Position numbers and translations under genes: made by a program. From assembly GCA_022844585.1 (NCBI GenBank), contig JALHLM010000347.1:1-6667 (forward strand): 6,667 nt of DNA. The letters are read 5' to 3'. The notes beneath the pieces are model-generated. The model was not told where the DNA came from, made no database searches, and worked only from the letters and a program-made list of their open reading frames with translations. Origin of the DNA: Pirellulales bacterium. GTDB taxonomy: Bacteria > Planctomycetota > Planctomycetia > Pirellulales > JALHLM01. Positions 1-6,054 of the stretch are shown here, in pieces (the first letter of the stretch is position 1; the number at the start of each line of letters is the position of its first letter).

Positions 1-1464
1 GACGGCCTGAGCCTGTGGATGTTCGGCCTGAGCGCGTTGCTGAGCCTGACCGCCGTGCTGGTAAGTTGGGAGGCGATCGAAGATCGTGCGCCGGCGTTCT
101 ACGCACTGTTGTTACTGCTCGAATCCGGCATGCTCGGCGTCTTCGCGGCGCGCGACATCATTTTGTTCTACGTGTTCTTCGAGTTCACGCTGATCCCGCT
201 GTTCTTCTTGATCGGCATCTGGGGCAGCGAACAGCGCCGGCACGCGGCGATCAAGTTCTTCCTCTACACACTTGCCGGCAGCGTGCTGACGTTTCTCGGT
301 CTGCTCGCGATCGTCCTCTGGGTCTTCAAGCATCCCGCGCCAGGTGAAGCGGCGACGTTGACGTTTTCGATTCAAGCGCTGACCGACGCCCTCAGCGCCA
401 CGCCGATGAGTTATGGCTGGCAATTGACGGTTTTCCTGGCGTTGTTCGCCGGCTTTGCGATCAAGGTGCCGCTCTTCCCGCTGCACACCTGGCTGCCGCT
501 CGCGCACGTGCAAGCGCCGACCGCGGGCAGCGTGATCCTGGCCGGCATCTTGCTCAAGATCGGCACGTACGGCTTTCTGCGGTTCAGCATTCCAATGCTG
601 CCCGAGGCGACGGCCGCTTGCGCGCCCTGGTTGCTGGGACTCTCAGTTGCCGGCATCATATACGGCGCGCTCGTGGCGCTCGCGCAGAGCGATATCAAGC
701 GCCTGATCGCGTACAGCTCCGTCAGTCACATGGGCTTCTGCTTACTGGGGCTGTTCGCGCTCAATCGGCTCGGCCTGGCCGGCGGCACGCTGCAGATGAT
801 CAATCACGGGCTCTCGACCGGCGGATTGTTCGCCATCGTCGGCATGCTTTACGAGCGTTACCATACCCGCGACATCAAGGCGTATTCCGGTATCGCGCGG
901 CGGACGCCGTGCCTGGCGTTCTTCTTGCTCTTGATGACGTTCTCCAGTATCGGCCTGCCCGGCATGAACGGGTTCGCCGGCGAAATCATGCTGCTCACCG
1001 GCATGTTCCAACGTGCCTGGAGCGGCGCTCCCGTAGGCTGGGAAACGCAATACATGGTCTTTGCCGTGCTGGCGGTGCTCGGCGTCGTGCTCGGCGCCTG
1101 GTACATGCTCTGGCTCGTGGAACGCGTGTTCTTCGGCCCCCTCAAGGAGCCGCACGTACAGCATGGCGAAATCAGCGGCCACGCTCACGAGTCGCACGTT
1201 CACGACTTGAACTTCCGCGAAATGGCCGCGCTGATTCCGCTCGTGGTGTTCGTGTTCTGGATCGGCCTGAAGCCAGGCTACTTCCTCGAACATATGCAGC
1301 CGGATATCGATCGCCTTTCCATGCCGGCCACGATGGCGATGGAGCGGCGGCATTCGCCGGTGATGCTCACTCAAAGCGAGGATGTCGAGCCGCACAACGA
1401 GTTGGCGGCTTCCTCCTCAACTGTTTTGACTTCTTCCGCCGCAGGTTCCGCGTATGCCCCCTGA
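1..1464 (+). CDS. nuoM: NADH-quinone oxidoreductase subunit M, 5' end missing
   Basis: This is an antiporter-like proton-translocating membrane subunit of respiratory complex I. The reading frame is open from base 1, and a conserved-looking stretch precedes the first ATG at 19, so the true start lies outside the window; by comparison with E. coli NuoM roughly 80 residues are missing. Counting residues from base 1, the key charged positions are present: Glu61 in FYVFFEFTLIP, Lys155 in IKVPLFPLHTWLP and Lys186 in LLKIGTYGF. Their spacing matches E. coli Glu144, Lys234 and Lys265. The motifs AHVQAPTAGS, YSSVSHMGF and INHGLSTGGLF are typical of the family. The visible part is almost wholly hydrophobic helices. 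Two oddities are a histidine-rich loop near residues 385-401 and a polar Ser/Thr/Ala-rich tail of about 45 residues. The 3' end overlaps the likely nuoN start by 11 bases, as expected within an operon. The family call is very secure. Confidence 0.97.
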   Translation, partial: DGLSLWMFGLSALLSLTAVLVSWEAIEDRAPAFYALLLLLESGMLGVFAARDIILFYVFFEFTLIPLFFLIGIWGSEQRRHAAIKFFLYTLAGSVLTFLGLLAIVLWVFKHPAPGEAATLTFSIQALTDALSATPMSYGWQLTVFLALFAGFAIKVPLFPLHTWLPLAHVQAPTAGSVILAGILLKIGTYGFLRFSIPMLPEATAACAPWLLGLSVAGIIYGALVALAQSDIKRLIAYSSVSHMGFCLLGLFALNRLGLAGGTLQMINHGLSTGGLFAIVGMLYERYHTRDIKAYSGIARRTPCLAFFLLLMTFSSIGLPGMNGFAGEIMLLTGMFQRAWSGAPVGWETQYMVFAVLAVLGVVLGAWYMLWLVERVFFGPLKEPHVQHGEISGHAHESHVHDLNFREMAALIPLVVFVFWIGLKPGYFLEHMQPDIDRLSMPATMAMERRHSPVMLTQSEDVEPHNELAASSSTVLTSSAAGSAYAP

Positions 1465-3085
1465 AGCGTACATCCCACCCTATATGTCGTTCGCCGTGGT
1501 GAGGTACCTCACGCCGGAGATCATTTTGATCGCCGTGGCGACGGTGATTTACGTCGCCGGCGCGATGGTGCGCGCTCGCGAGGTGTGGAGTTACCTCGGC
1601 TTCACCGGGATTCTCGCCGCCGCTTACGCGCTCTGGACTTCGCCCGAGGCGGCCGGCGCCCTGGGACCGGTGTTGGCCGACGACCTCGCGAGCTATGTGC
1701 GTTGGCTGTCGCTCGTCGTTGGCGGCCTGATGGTGCTGATGATGTCACGCTTCTCGTTGCAGGCCGCGGCCTCCGAGATGGTCGGCACGCTGTTGATGAT
1801 CTGCGCCGGTTTGATGCTCGTCGCCAGCAGCGGCGAATTGGTGCTGATGTTCCTTGGGCTGGAACTCGTCACCTTCCCGACTTACCTGCTGCTTTACTTA
1901 GGACGCAACGACGCCAGCGGCCAGGAGTCGGCGGCCAAGTATTTTTACTTGAGCATCCTCGCCGCGGCATTAATGCTCTATGGGTTCAGCTTCCTCTACG
2001 GCGTGGCCGGCAGCACGCAGTTAGCCGAACTGGGCCGGGTGCTTGGTTCGCAACGAGAATTGCTCTCCGCGGCCGATGGCCAGATGGCCAAATCGACCGC
2101 GCAACAGATCGCCGGCCTGGGCTTGGTGTTTCTGTTCGCCGGCCTGGCGTTCAAGCTCACCGCGGTGCCGTTTCATTTCTATGCGCCGGACGTCTACCAA
2201 GGCACGACGCACCCCAACGCTGCGCTGTTGTCCGTCGCGCCGAAGATCGCGGGCGTCGTCGCTCTGGTTCGCATCGTCGGCGCGGCGATGCCGGAGATGG
2301 AGCCGTTCGCCTGGCGCGTGGTGCTGATTCTGGCCGTACTGACGATGACGGTCGGTAACGTTATTGCGCTGTGGCAGGAAAACCTGCGCCGGATGTTGGC
2401 CTATTCGTCGATCGCCCACGCCGGTTATCTGATGGTCGGGCTGGCGGCGGGTTTCGCCGCGCAGGGCGTCGCAAGCTCGGCGGAACCTGCGGCGATTGGC
2501 TTGGACGGCTTCGGCGCGACGCTCTTGTACCTCGCGGTCTACGCCCTGGCGACGTTAGGCACCTTCGCAGCGCTCACGTATCTTGGTGGCGCGACTTCCG
2601 GCGATGATGCCGGCGAGCCGATTGAAAACGTCGAACAACTCGCCGGTCTCGCGCGACGCCGGCCGCTGGCCGCGACCGCGATCGCTGTGTTCATGTTCAG
2701 CCTCGCGGGCATTCCTCCGCTGGCCGGCTTCTGGGGCAAGTTCTCGCTGTTCACGAGCGCACTGGCCGTCGACGGCGGTACGGAATTCCCGGGCCTTGGC
2801 AATTGGTTCATCGCCCTCGCGGTGATCGGCATGCTGAACGCCGCCATTGCCGCGGCGTATTACCTGCGCATCATCGCGACGATGTACTTCAAGCCGCTGG
2901 AGAAAGAACCAGCCGGACAAGGCGGACCGGGCGCCAGCCTGGCGATGACGCTCTGCGCCATGGCGGTCTTGGTGATCGGCATCATGCCGGGGCAGTTGAT
3001 TACGCGCTCGCGCGAAGCGAGCGCGGCACTCAAATTCAAGACGCCGGTTCCCGTGGCGGCAACAGTCGCGGAAGCCAGCCGCTGA
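1454..3085 (+). CDS. nuoN: NADH-quinone oxidoreductase subunit N
   Basis: This is an antiporter-like membrane subunit of complex I that helps couple quinone reduction to proton pumping. With the ATG at 1454 it has 543 residues, somewhat longer than E. coli NuoN (about 485). The functional charged residues are visible: Glu137 in FLGLELVTFPTYLL, Lys234 in LAFKLTAVPFHFYAPDVYQG, Lys264 in VAPKIAGVVALVRI and Lys429 in PLAGFWGKFSLF. They correspond to E. coli Glu133, Lys217, Lys247 and Lys395. LRRMLAYSSIAHAGYLMVG is another family signature. Extra length lies in polar loops near residues 190-220 and 335-350. The start is uncertain: ATG 1454 overlaps nuoM by 11 bases, while ATG 1484, 19 bases after the nuoM stop, gives the more usual N-terminus MSFAVVRYLTPEIIL. 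Neither has a strong ribosome binding site. It appears to be the last gene of the nuo operon, since the next gene is convergent. Confidence 0.96.
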   Translation: MPPEAYIPPYMSFAVVRYLTPEIILIAVATVIYVAGAMVRAREVWSYLGFTGILAAAYALWTSPEAAGALGPVLADDLASYVRWLSLVVGGLMVLMMSRFSLQAAASEMVGTLLMICAGLMLVASSGELVLMFLGLELVTFPTYLLLYLGRNDASGQESAAKYFYLSILAAALMLYGFSFLYGVAGSTQLAELGRVLGSQRELLSAADGQMAKSTAQQIAGLGLVFLFAGLAFKLTAVPFHFYAPDVYQGTTHPNAALLSVAPKIAGVVALVRIVGAAMPEMEPFAWRVVLILAVLTMTVGNVIALWQENLRRMLAYSSIAHAGYLMVGLAAGFAAQGVASSAEPAAIGLDGFGATLLYLAVYALATLGTFAALTYLGGATSGDDAGEPIENVEQLAGLARRRPLAATAIAVFMFSLAGIPPLAGFWGKFSLFTSALAVDGGTEFPGLGNWFIALAVIGMLNAAIAAAYYLRIIATMYFKPLEKEPAGQGGPGASLAMTLCAMAVLVIGIMPGQLITRSREASAALKFKTPVPVAATVAEASR

Positions 3086-3101
3086 GTGCGGCCGAGACAA
3101 C

Positions 3102-3162
3102 CACAGTCTCCTTTCGCTCCGCGAAAGGTCCGGAGCCTTTCGCGGAGCGAAAGGAGACTGTG
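3102..3162. repeat. Perfect 27-bp inverted repeat, nested hairpin; possible bidirectional terminator
   Basis: The arms 3102-3128 and 3136-3162 are exact reverse complements separated by 7 bases (tccggag). Each arm also contains a smaller palindrome, CCTTTCGC-TCC-GCGAAAGG, so the element can fold as one long hairpin or as two small ones. It lies between the convergent ends of nuoN (stop at 3085) and the response regulator gene (stop at 3171) and fills most of the gap, a position suited to ending transcription from both sides. Neither side has a clear T-tract, so intrinsic termination is inferred from position and fold only. I recall closely similar motifs as dispersed intergenic repeats in Planctomycetes genomes, but could not check this here. 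Confidence 0.85.
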
Positions 3163-3170
3163 CGGCGCGT

Positions 3171-3803
3171 TTAAACCAGTCCGCGACGGACGGCCCAGAC
3201 GGCGGCTTGAGTGCGGTCGGTGCAGTCGATCTTGCGGAGCACGTTCTGCACATGTTCCTTCACGGTCTCGACGCTGATCGTCAGCGATTGGCCGATCTCT
3301 TTATTGCTCAGCCCCAAGGCAAGATGTCGTAAGACCTGCGTCTCGCGTTGCGTGAGCGGGACTTCTTGCTTGAGATCGAGCTGCTTGGTCGACATCTTGC
3401 CGGCGACGCGGCGCAGTTCGCCAAACGGTGTGGGGCAGCGCCCCTCCGCCACGGCGGTGATGGTGTTCACGAGCGTTTCGCGCGAGCAGCCCTTGAGCAG
3501 AAAGTCGCTCGCGCCCAGTGCCTGGGCCCGGGCCATGTACGTGGGGTTATCGTAGGTGGACAAGAGCACCACCCGGACTTCGGGCAGTTCGGCGTGCATC
3601 TTTTCGAGCGCGTCCAACCCGTCGCTGTCCGGCATGCGGATGTCCATCAGCACGACGTCCGGCTTCCGCTCGCGGGCTTCCACCAGCGCTTCGTTGCCGT
3701 TCGAGGCGTGTCCGACGACCTCGACGTCCGTACCGGACAGCAGGCTCTCTACGCCCATCCGCACCATCTCGTGATCGTCCACTACCAATAACCGCACACT
3801 CAT
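3171..3803 (-). CDS. NarL/FixJ-family response regulator (receiver plus LuxR-type HTH)
   Basis: This is a two-component DNA-binding regulator of 210 residues, the usual size for the family. The N-terminal receiver domain (about 1-120) begins MSVRLLVVDDHEMVRMG, with acidic-pocket residues Asp9 and Asp10, the phosphoacceptor Asp54 in VVLMDIRMPDSDG, Ser82 in LLSTYD and Lys104 in FLLKG. The C-terminal LuxR-type helix-turn-helix (about 148-210) shows PLTQRETQVLRHLALGLSNK and TISVETVKEHVQNVLRKI. All phosphorylation residues are intact, so it should be controlled by a histidine kinase, but none is encoded nearby. The frame stays open upstream to a TTG at 4013, but those 70 extra residues show no domain. 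ATG 3803, with GGAG seven bases upstream and the receiver strand beginning at once, is preferred; the adjacent ATG at 3806 is the alternative. It is transcribed divergently from the sigma-54 activator. Its target genes cannot be told from sequence. Confidence 0.95.
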   Translation of the reverse strand: MSVRLLVVDDHEMVRMGVESLLSGTDVEVVGHASNGNEALVEARERKPDVVLMDIRMPDSDGLDALEKMHAELPEVRVVLLSTYDNPTYMARAQALGASDFLLKGCSRETLVNTITAVAEGRCPTPFGELRRVAGKMSTKQLDLKQEVPLTQRETQVLRHLALGLSNKEIGQSLTISVETVKEHVQNVLRKIDCTDRTQAAVWAVRRGLV

Positions 3804-3810
3804 CATTCCG

Positions 3811-3814
3811 CTCC
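3811..3814 (-). promoter_or_regulatory. Ribosome binding site deciding the start of the NarL-type gene
   Basis: On the minus strand the sequence GGAG stands 7 bases before the ATG at 3803 and 4 bases before the ATG at 3806. This supports starting at the tandem ATGs, favouring the second, rather than at the upstream TTG at 4013. Confidence 0.6.
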
Positions 3815-3889
3815 GCACCTGTTCGCTGTTTATGTTCCCTGTTCCGTCCACGACCGTGCATAGCGATCGTAGCGCCTCCGAACCGTAGC

Positions 3890-3895
3890 ATTTTA
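3890..3895 (-). promoter_or_regulatory. Possible -10 element for the NarL-type gene
   Basis: On the minus strand TAAAAT matches the sigma-70 -10 consensus at five of six positions, about 85 bases upstream of the start codon. No good -35 hexamer is found 16-18 bases further upstream, so this is a weak call from consensus match and position alone. Confidence 0.22.
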
Positions 3896-3987
3896 CCCAG
3901 CAAAGATGGTCCGACGACCCCGCCACAGAAGGATGATTAAACAGAAGCCATGGTTTCGCGCACTCAAACTCAAAGAAACGGCGTGCA

Positions 3988-4001
3988 GAAGAAACTTCTT
4001 C
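3988..4001. repeat. Short palindrome GAAGAA-AC-TTCTTC, candidate operator
   Basis: Perfect 6-bp arms flank a 2-base centre within the divergent control region. The size and symmetry would suit a dimeric regulator site. A palindrome this short can arise by chance, so binding is only a suggestion. Confidence 0.3.
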
Positions 4002-4121
4002 GACCGATGACAATCAGCTTCGCCGCGTCAATAGCCGCCTCCGACGGATGGTTGTGATGATCGTAACGAATCCAATTGTCAGGCCTTTTCTCCGTTGGCC
4101 GGCGTAATCGAATAGCGCTGC

Positions 4122-4139
4122 GTTTAATAGCGATTAAAC
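4122..4139. repeat. Palindrome GTTTAAT-AGCG-ATTAAAC, candidate operator
   Basis: Perfect 7-bp arms surround a 4-base centre. The AT-rich arms stand out against the GC-rich background. The word GATTAAAC formed by its right half recurs at 3935-3942, and AATAGCG occurs at 4111-4117 and again inside the palindrome at 4126-4132. It lies about 205 bases upstream of the sigma-54 activator gene, where a regulator site could serve either divergent gene. Which protein binds, if any, is unknown. Confidence 0.4.
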
Positions 4140-4195
4140 CAAGCGTCGGGCTATTCACGGTCTCTCTCTTCGACGTTTCACGTCCGCACCGCGCG

Positions 4196-4226
4196 TTGAC
4201 CGGATACATCCTGTGACGTAGATAAA
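4196..4226 (+). promoter_or_regulatory. Possible sigma-70-type promoter for the sigma-54 activator gene
   Basis: TTGACC at 4196-4201 matches the -35 consensus at five of six positions. The -10 is less clear: TAGATA at 4219-4224 has ideal 17-base spacing but a poor match, while GATAAA at 4221-4226 matches four of six with 19-base spacing. It would give a leader of roughly 110 bases before the ATG at 4344. This is a prediction from consensus only. Confidence 0.3.
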
Positions 4227-4343
4227 CTGCGACGGACACGTTGTTTTCGTCAATGGACGGACCGCGTAATCGGTTTGTCGACCGGCTCGTTGTACGCCGC
4301 GATCGCCGTAGACACGCTCACCCATGCGACCGAATGGCCGGCT

Positions 4344-5729
4344 ATGAAACAGGGCACGCTTTTGCTGGTGGACGACGATCGGCGGCTCCTAGAGTCGATG
4401 TCCGATTGGCTGCGTTCGCAAGGTTATAAAGTCGACGTCGCGGCCACCTTCGCCGAGGCCGTCAAGCAGTTCGAAAAGAAGGCCTACGAAGTCGCCTTGA
4501 TCGATATCCGCCTCCGCGACGGCGATGGCTTCGATCTGCTCGGCATCTGCCGCGAGAAATACCCCCGCACCTCGGTCATCCTGATGACCGGCTATGGCAC
4601 GGTGGAATCGGCGATCGAAGCGGTCCGCGCCGGCGCCTTTGATTTCCTGACCAAGCCGCTCATCGACCAAGAACTGGAAATGGCGATCGAGCGGGCGTTC
4701 AGCCAGCGCCGCGTGCTGGAAGAAAATCAACAACTCAAGCAGCAGCTCGACGAGCGCTACGGCCTGGAAAACGTCATCGGGCACGATCATCGCATGCAGC
4801 GCGTGTTCGACGTGATCGAAAGCGTCGCCGATACCCGCGCCACGGTGCTCGTCACCGGCGAAAGCGGCACGGGCAAATCGATGATCGCCCGGGCGCTGCA
4901 CCGCCGCAGCGGCCGGCGCGACAAGCCGTTCGTCGAAGTGGCCTGTGGCGCATTGCCCGAAAACCTGTTGGAAAGCGAACTATTCGGCCACGTCGCCGGG
5001 GCCTTCACCGGCGCCACGGGCGATAAGGTCGGTAAGTTTCGCCAGGCTGACGGCGGGACGATTTTCCTCGACGAAATCGGCACCGCCAGCGCCGGCATGC
5101 AAGTCAAATTGCTCCGCGTGTTGCAGGAACTGGAGTTCGAACCGGTCGGCGGCTCGAAGACTTTCCACGTCGACGTGCGCGTCATCCTGGCGACGAACGA
5201 AGACCTCAGTCACCTCGTGACGCAGGGCCGGTTCCGCCAGGACCTGTTCTACCGCGTCAATGTGATCAACATCGAACTGCCGTCGCTCCGCGACCGGCTG
5301 TCCGATATTCCGATTCTGGCCAAGCATTTTCTCGCCGAGGTGTGCGAGGAGACCGGCAAGAAGGTGCGCGGCTTCACCGAGGAATCGCTCGGCGCATTCC
5401 AGCGTTATCGCTGGCCGGGCAACGTGCGCGAATTGCAAAACGTCGTCGAACGCGCGGTGTTACTCGGCAAGGGAGACCAGGTCCGCGTGGAGGACCTCCC
5501 GCCCAGCCTGGTGCAAGCGGCGCCCTTGTTGGTCCATCCGGTCGGCAATCGCACATTGAAAGAAGCCCTCGAAGGCCCGGAACGGCAGATCATTCTGGAA
5601 GTGCTGGAAATGCACCGCTGGAATCGGCATCTCACGGCCGACGCGCTCGGCATCAACCGCACGACGCTCTATAAGAAGATGAAGCGACTCGGCCTCGAAG
5701 ACGATCATCGCCAGCCGGTGGCTGGGTAG
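4344..5729 (+). CDS. NtrC-family sigma-54-dependent response regulator
   Basis: This is a three-domain transcription activator of 461 residues, a full-length member of the NtrC/AtoC/ZraR group. The receiver (1-120) has LLLVDDD with Asp11 and Asp12, phosphoacceptor Asp54 in VALIDIRLRDGDG, Thr82 and Lys104 in DFLTKP, matching NtrC numbering. A polar linker (about 120-140) may form a coiled coil. The AAA+ domain (about 143-370) has Walker A GESGTGKS (172-179), the sigma-54 contact loop GAFTGA (219-224), Walker B GGTIFLDE (237-244), and RWPGNVREL (356-364) with its arginine finger region. A Fis-type helix-turn-helix (about 405-450) ends in NRTTLYKKMKRLGL. All catalytic motifs are intact, so it should hydrolyse ATP to open sigma-54 promoters when phosphorylated. 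The frame extends upstream to a TTG at 4275, but ATG 4344 places the receiver at the usual N-terminus; its ribosome binding site is weak. No partner kinase is nearby, so signal and regulon are unknown. Confidence 0.96.
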   Translation: MKQGTLLLVDDDRRLLESMSDWLRSQGYKVDVAATFAEAVKQFEKKAYEVALIDIRLRDGDGFDLLGICREKYPRTSVILMTGYGTVESAIEAVRAGAFDFLTKPLIDQELEMAIERAFSQRRVLEENQQLKQQLDERYGLENVIGHDHRMQRVFDVIESVADTRATVLVTGESGTGKSMIARALHRRSGRRDKPFVEVACGALPENLLESELFGHVAGAFTGATGDKVGKFRQADGGTIFLDEIGTASAGMQVKLLRVLQELEFEPVGGSKTFHVDVRVILATNEDLSHLVTQGRFRQDLFYRVNVINIELPSLRDRLSDIPILAKHFLAEVCEETGKKVRGFTEESLGAFQRYRWPGNVRELQNVVERAVLLGKGDQVRVEDLPPSLVQAAPLLVHPVGNRTLKEALEGPERQIILEVLEMHRWNRHLTADALGINRTTLYKKMKRLGLEDDHRQPVAG

Positions 5730-5758
5730 CTCAGCGCACCGTCAGCACCATCGACACT

Positions 5759-5851
5759 AGCCCGACGCGCAAGCGAGGGGCGTAGTCGGTGGGATCTGAG
5801 TAAACGTCGTACTCTGTTCTGAGCTTACTCCCCTGGCTTGCGCGCTGGGCC
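5759..5851. repeat. Imperfect 26-bp inverted repeat with CGCGCAAGC core
   Basis: Arm 5759-5784 pairs with arm 5826-5851, matching about 21-22 of 26 positions around the shared words GCGCAAGC and AGGGG, with 41 bases between. It begins 30 bases after the stop of the sigma-54 activator, so transcripts of that gene could fold here. The core resembles a motif I associate with dispersed planctomycete intergenic repeats. It looks like an older, decayed element compared with the perfect repeat beside it. Confidence 0.6.
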
Positions 5852-5875
5852 AGGCTCTGTTTGAATAGACAATTC

Positions 5876-5953
5876 GGGTGCCACTGGCGGCTCGTCCGCC
5901 AGTGAGTAGCGGCGTCAACTCCGGCACTGGCGGACGAGCCGCCAGTGGCACCC
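5876..5953. repeat. Perfect 29-bp inverted repeat, nested hairpin
   Basis: Arms 5876-5904 and 5925-5953 are exact reverse complements with a 20-base spacer. Each arm contains its own palindrome, CACTGGCGG and CCGCCAGTG around a 5-base loop (CTCGT on the left, ACGAG on the right), so the element can fold as one 29-bp stem or two 9-bp hairpins. This is the same design as the repeat after nuoN, with a different sequence. It could end transcription of the upstream regulator or insulate the pgsB-like gene, but no T-tract follows. No transposase gene lies nearby. Confidence 0.85.
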
Positions 5954-6054
5954 ACACACCAAGTGAGTGTCCGCAGTTGGTTGATTGGCGACCTACACTT
6001 TCTCGCTCGAGTCTGTGTAAATCCCACCCTGTCGACGATCGCCCCTGTGCTTCC

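Larger units (their letters stand above)
3804..4343. other. Divergent non-coding control region between two response regulators
   Basis: About 540 bases separate the start codons of the two divergently transcribed regulators. The stretch looks less GC-rich than the flanking genes, and no open frame in it shows a recognisable protein. It holds two short palindromes (3988-4001 and 4122-4139), repeated GATTAAAC words (3935-3942 and 4132-4139), and weak promoter-like sequences facing each gene. I saw no convincing sigma-54 (-24/-12) promoter, RNA gene or riboswitch. The length is more than two simple promoters need, which leaves room for operators. Confidence 0.7.
5730..6054. other. Intergenic region rich in inverted repeats
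   Basis: This 325-base gap between the sigma-54 activator and the pgsB-like gene contains a diverged inverted repeat (5759-5851) and a perfect nested one (5876-5953). Short frames crossing it are translations of the repeats and show no domain. I found no clear promoter with matched -35 and -10 elements and no ribosome binding site for the gene at 6055. Confidence 0.7.

Noticed and set aside
2555..3253. A long minus-strand open frame opposite nuoN
   Set aside because: It is a shadow of the well-supported nuoN gene in GC-rich DNA, with arginine-rich low-complexity translation and no domain.
3086..3277. Short open frames crossing the repeat after nuoN, translating to Arg/Ser-rich peptides such as SPFAPRKVRSLSRSERRL
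   Set aside because: These are translations of the inverted repeat itself. Such peptides are typical false gene calls on intergenic repeats.
3804..4013. A 70-residue N-terminal extension of the NarL-type regulator from a TTG at 4013
   Set aside because: The receiver domain begins right at the ATG at 3803, which has a GGAG site upstream; the extension has no domain and would read through the control region.
3970..4239. An 89-codon minus-strand open frame beginning with GTG in the divergent control region
   Set aside because: It has no recognisable domain and no ribosome binding site, lies in the less GC-rich stretch and would overlap the likely promoters of both regulators. It is most likely a chance frame.
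4275..4343. A 23-residue N-terminal extension of the sigma-54 activator from a TTG at 4275
   Set aside because: Starting at ATG 4344 puts Asp11, Asp12, Asp54, Thr82 and Lys104 at the same numbers as in NtrC, which is the natural N-terminus.
5876..5953. A possible CRISPR array or insertion sequence ends
   Set aside because: The two copies are inverted rather than direct, there are only two with a 20-base spacer, and no cas or transposase gene is in the window.
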